In this document: positions 62,037-64,000 of the stretch, one piece after another
How positions within the stretch are numbered: the stretch's first letter is position 1
Layout: every line of letters starts with the position of its first letter
Origin: Pseudoalteromonas aliena SW19
GTDB taxonomy: Bacteria > Pseudomonadota > Gammaproteobacteria > Enterobacterales > Alteromonadaceae
Length of the DNA: 64,000 nt
Assembly: GCF_014905615.1 (NCBI RefSeq)
Contig: NZ_AQGU01000027.1
Location: forward strand, 310,001-374,000
Reading direction: 5' to 3'
Notes under the pieces: generated by a model
What the model was told of the DNA's origin: nothing
The model's database searches: none
Seen by the model: the letters and a program-made list of their open reading frames with translations, nothing else
Translations under genes and position numbers: made by a program

Positions 62037-64000
62037 ATGTTAGATAAAGTGACTCAGTTGCTGCTTGTAGAAGATGATGAAGATGATTACATACTCACCT
62101 GCGACTATCTAGACCAATTAGATTCACACACGTTTAACATTCAATGGGTTAGCTCCCCTGAGCAGGCAATTGCGACGCTTAGTAAGAATGAGCACGACAT
62201 TTGCCTACTTGATTACCGCTTAGGTGCATCAAACGGATTAGATGTATTAAAGGAAGCCATTGCCAATGGCTTTAGCGGCCCGATTATTATGCTCACCGGC
62301 CAATCCAACGACGAGTTAGATTGCGCAGCGCTTGATGCGGGTGCAGTTGATTACTTAATAAAAACGGAAATGAGCTCGAGCCGTTTTGCTCGCGCCATTC
62401 GTTATGCTTTGGCACGAAAAGATGTAGAAGGTGAGCGAGTTGAGCGTTTAAAAGCAGAAGCAGAAAACCGCTCAAAAGACCGCTTTTTAGCTCATTTGAG
62501 CCATGAACTACGCACTCCACTGTCGTCTATTTTAGGTTATACCGAATTATTAATGCAGAGCGACTTTAGTCAGCAAGCAGAAAATGAATTGGGAGTTATT
62601 TATCGAAACGGTAAGCATTTATTAAGCTTATTAAACGATGTTCTCGATTTATCTAAAATAGCCGCCGATAAACTCGAGCTTACCTTAAGCGAAGTAAACC
62701 TCGATAGCATGCTTGCGGATGTTTATACCTTAATGCGTGTATCGGTACTTGATAAAGGGCTTACGCTTCGTTTTGAATCAGATAAACCACTGCCTTTAGT
62801 TGCACGACTTGATGCCACAAGAGTTCGTCAAATATTAATAAATTTAATAAATAATGCCGTTAAATTTACCGATAAAGGCGAAATTGTTATTAATGCGTGG
62901 ACCCAATGGGTTGATGACCAAGAAATGCTGTTTTTTAGTATTAAAGACACGGGCATGGGGATTGCACCTGAAAAACAAAAACTTATTTTTAAGCCGTTTG
63001 AGCAAATAGCCGATGTGGAATCGCGCTCTGTTGGCGGAGCGGGTCTTGGTTTAGCAATATGCGCAGAATTATTAGCACGTATGCATGGCGATATTAATTT
63101 ACAATCTGAGTTTGGCAAAGGCTCTACATTTACCATTTCGGTGTATCCTGGGGATATTAGTGAGGTAGAGCGACAAGTTCTTAACTTTAGTAGTGCGCCG
63201 CAGTTACACAGTAAATTAGCTCCTTGTAAAGTAAGTGGCCGTGTATTAGTTGTTGATGATTTACGTGATTTACGCATGCTAGTAGGGCACATGATCAGCT
63301 CTTGTGGTGCGAGGGTTGATTATGCAGAGCATGGTCAGCAAGCACTTGAAAAAGTACGCATCGCGGATGCGTATAAAGCGCCTTATGATATTATTTTTAT
63401 TGATATTCATATGCCTGTAATGGGCGGCAAAGAAGCTACTATAGAGCTTAGAAAAATGGGTTATAAAGGCCCAATAATCGCGCTGACGGCTGCAACGATG
63501 AAAGGGATACATGAGGAGCTGGCAGCACTTGGTTTTAATGATGTAATACCAAAGCCGGTTGATAGTGCCGCTTTATATCAATGCTTACAAGATTACTTAA
63601 TGGCGCCAGAGCACGCGCCTAAAGCTAAAGATATAAACAGTGATAAAGGCTTAACAGAAAAAAAACAGCGTTTTTTACTTGTTGAAGATGACCATGATGC
63701 AGCGCAAATAACACAGTTGCTTTTAGAAAGTTTAGGTGTGGAAACCGTGATAGCATCGAGTTGTGCGCAATGTTTACAAATACTCAATCACGATCAGCAA
63801 TTTAATAAAGTATTGTTAGATATGCACCTGCCTGATGGGCGAGGGGTTGATTTAGGCCAGCAAATTAATGAGCGTTACCCTGAGTTACGCTTGGTAATTG
63901 TAAGTGGTGCAGAGCCTGATCCTAAAGAGATAAAAGATTTAAATATTGACCATGTTTTACTAAAACCTATTAATTTGAGCTTACTTGAAACGCTTATTAG
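62037..64000 (+). CDS. Hybrid histidine kinase REC-HisKA-HATPase-REC-REC (3' end outside window)
   Basis: An open frame of over 650 residues that runs off the window. It starts at ATG 62037 behind GGAG, ten bases after the Rcp1-like gene. Order of domains: receiver (about 1-125, VEDDEDD and Asp in CLLDYRLG), coiled coil, HisKA with LSHELRTPLSSILGY (about 160-170), ATPase (about 270-380) with NLINNAVKF, DTGMGIA and GAGLGLAIC, second receiver (about 400-520; IIFIDIHMPVMGG, VIPKP), and third receiver (from about 540; VEDDHD, VLLDMHLPDG, VLLKPI). There is no membrane helix. The N-terminal receiver suggests it accepts phosphate from the preceding kinase. Further domains may follow. Confidence 0.92.
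   Translation, partial: MLDKVTQLLLVEDDEDDYILTCDYLDQLDSHTFNIQWVSSPEQAIATLSKNEHDICLLDYRLGASNGLDVLKEAIANGFSGPIIMLTGQSNDELDCAALDAGAVDYLIKTEMSSSRFARAIRYALARKDVEGERVERLKAEAENRSKDRFLAHLSHELRTPLSSILGYTELLMQSDFSQQAENELGVIYRNGKHLLSLLNDVLDLSKIAADKLELTLSEVNLDSMLADVYTLMRVSVLDKGLTLRFESDKPLPLVARLDATRVRQILINLINNAVKFTDKGEIVINAWTQWVDDQEMLFFSIKDTGMGIAPEKQKLIFKPFEQIADVESRSVGGAGLGLAICAELLARMHGDINLQSEFGKGSTFTISVYPGDISEVERQVLNFSSAPQLHSKLAPCKVSGRVLVVDDLRDLRMLVGHMISSCGARVDYAEHGQQALEKVRIADAYKAPYDIIFIDIHMPVMGGKEATIELRKMGYKGPIIALTAATMKGIHEELAALGFNDVIPKPVDSAALYQCLQDYLMAPEHAPKAKDINSDKGLTEKKQRFLLVEDDHDAAQITQLLLESLGVETVIASSCAQCLQILNHDQQFNKVLLDMHLPDGRGVDLGQQINERYPELRLVIVSGAEPDPKEIKDLNIDHVLLKPINLSLLETLI

Overview
The window is chromosomal DNA from a marine gammaproteobacterium of the Alteromonadales, most probably Pseudoalteromonas. 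The evidence is the low GC content, the ftsA-ftsZ-lpxC end of a division cluster, closely matching household proteins (QueG, RNase R/RlmB, GcvTHP, PpiC), two large TonB-dependent receptors and much two-component signalling. No rRNA, tRNA, CRISPR array or intact insertion sequence was seen. The genus is an inference from protein resemblance, not from a database search.

Layout. 1-3.4 kb: ftsA (5' end outside the window), ftsZ, and lpxC with its own promoter. 3.4-9.8 kb: a yjjG-yjjX-prkB unit, two unrecognised genes and a secreted M1 aminopeptidase. 9.9-13.1 kb: a decayed tyrosine recombinase, a DUF2750 protein, ppiC, a glutathione peroxidase and a GNAT enzyme. 13.2-22.5 kb: a hybrid kinase plus regulator, queG, a chemoreceptor, a coupled EamA exporter/phosphodiesterase pair, and a DesK/NarL-type pair whose kinase is preceded by an overlapping 56-residue membrane microprotein. 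22.7-27.1 kb: an enoyl-CoA hydratase, rnr and rlmB. 27.1-36.4 kb: a 101-bp tandem repeat, a TonB receptor, a LysR regulator diverging from a catalytically dead GcvT paralogue, then gcvT-gcvH-gcvP.

36.4-43.1 kb is an accessory block next to gcvP. It starts with two copies of a hairpin-rich repeat and ends near a fragment of the same repeat. It holds an unrecognised soluble/membrane gene pair, an AbiF-family HEPN gene preceded by a strong promoter and a small structured RNA, a secreted chitin-binding-module/hydrolase pair, and a hydrolase remnant. 43.1-58.0 kb is mixed: an M20 amidohydrolase, a GFA-family protein, a scar joining truncated MFS and AraC genes, a second TonB receptor with a solute-binding protein and a YoaK protein, an AbiJ-like HEPN gene, an aldehyde dehydrogenase, and nitronate monooxygenase with a Crp-like regulator. 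58.4-64 kb is a phosphorelay-type cluster: sigma-54 activator, stand-alone HisKA-like protein, CHASE3 kinase, Rcp1-like regulator and a hybrid kinase that runs off the window.

Mobile DNA is mostly short non-coding elements. One family (five copies, typically 192-195 bp) has 14-bp terminal inverted repeats and 4-bp flanking duplications of AGTT/AATT type. A different 269-bp element has 19-bp perfect ends and supplies the stop codon of a NUDIX gene. The most interesting candidates are the promoter-RNA-abiF module, the unrecognised gene pair beside it, the microprotein coupled to the DesK-like kinase, the orphan HisKA-like protein, the GcvT paralogue and the short-element family.
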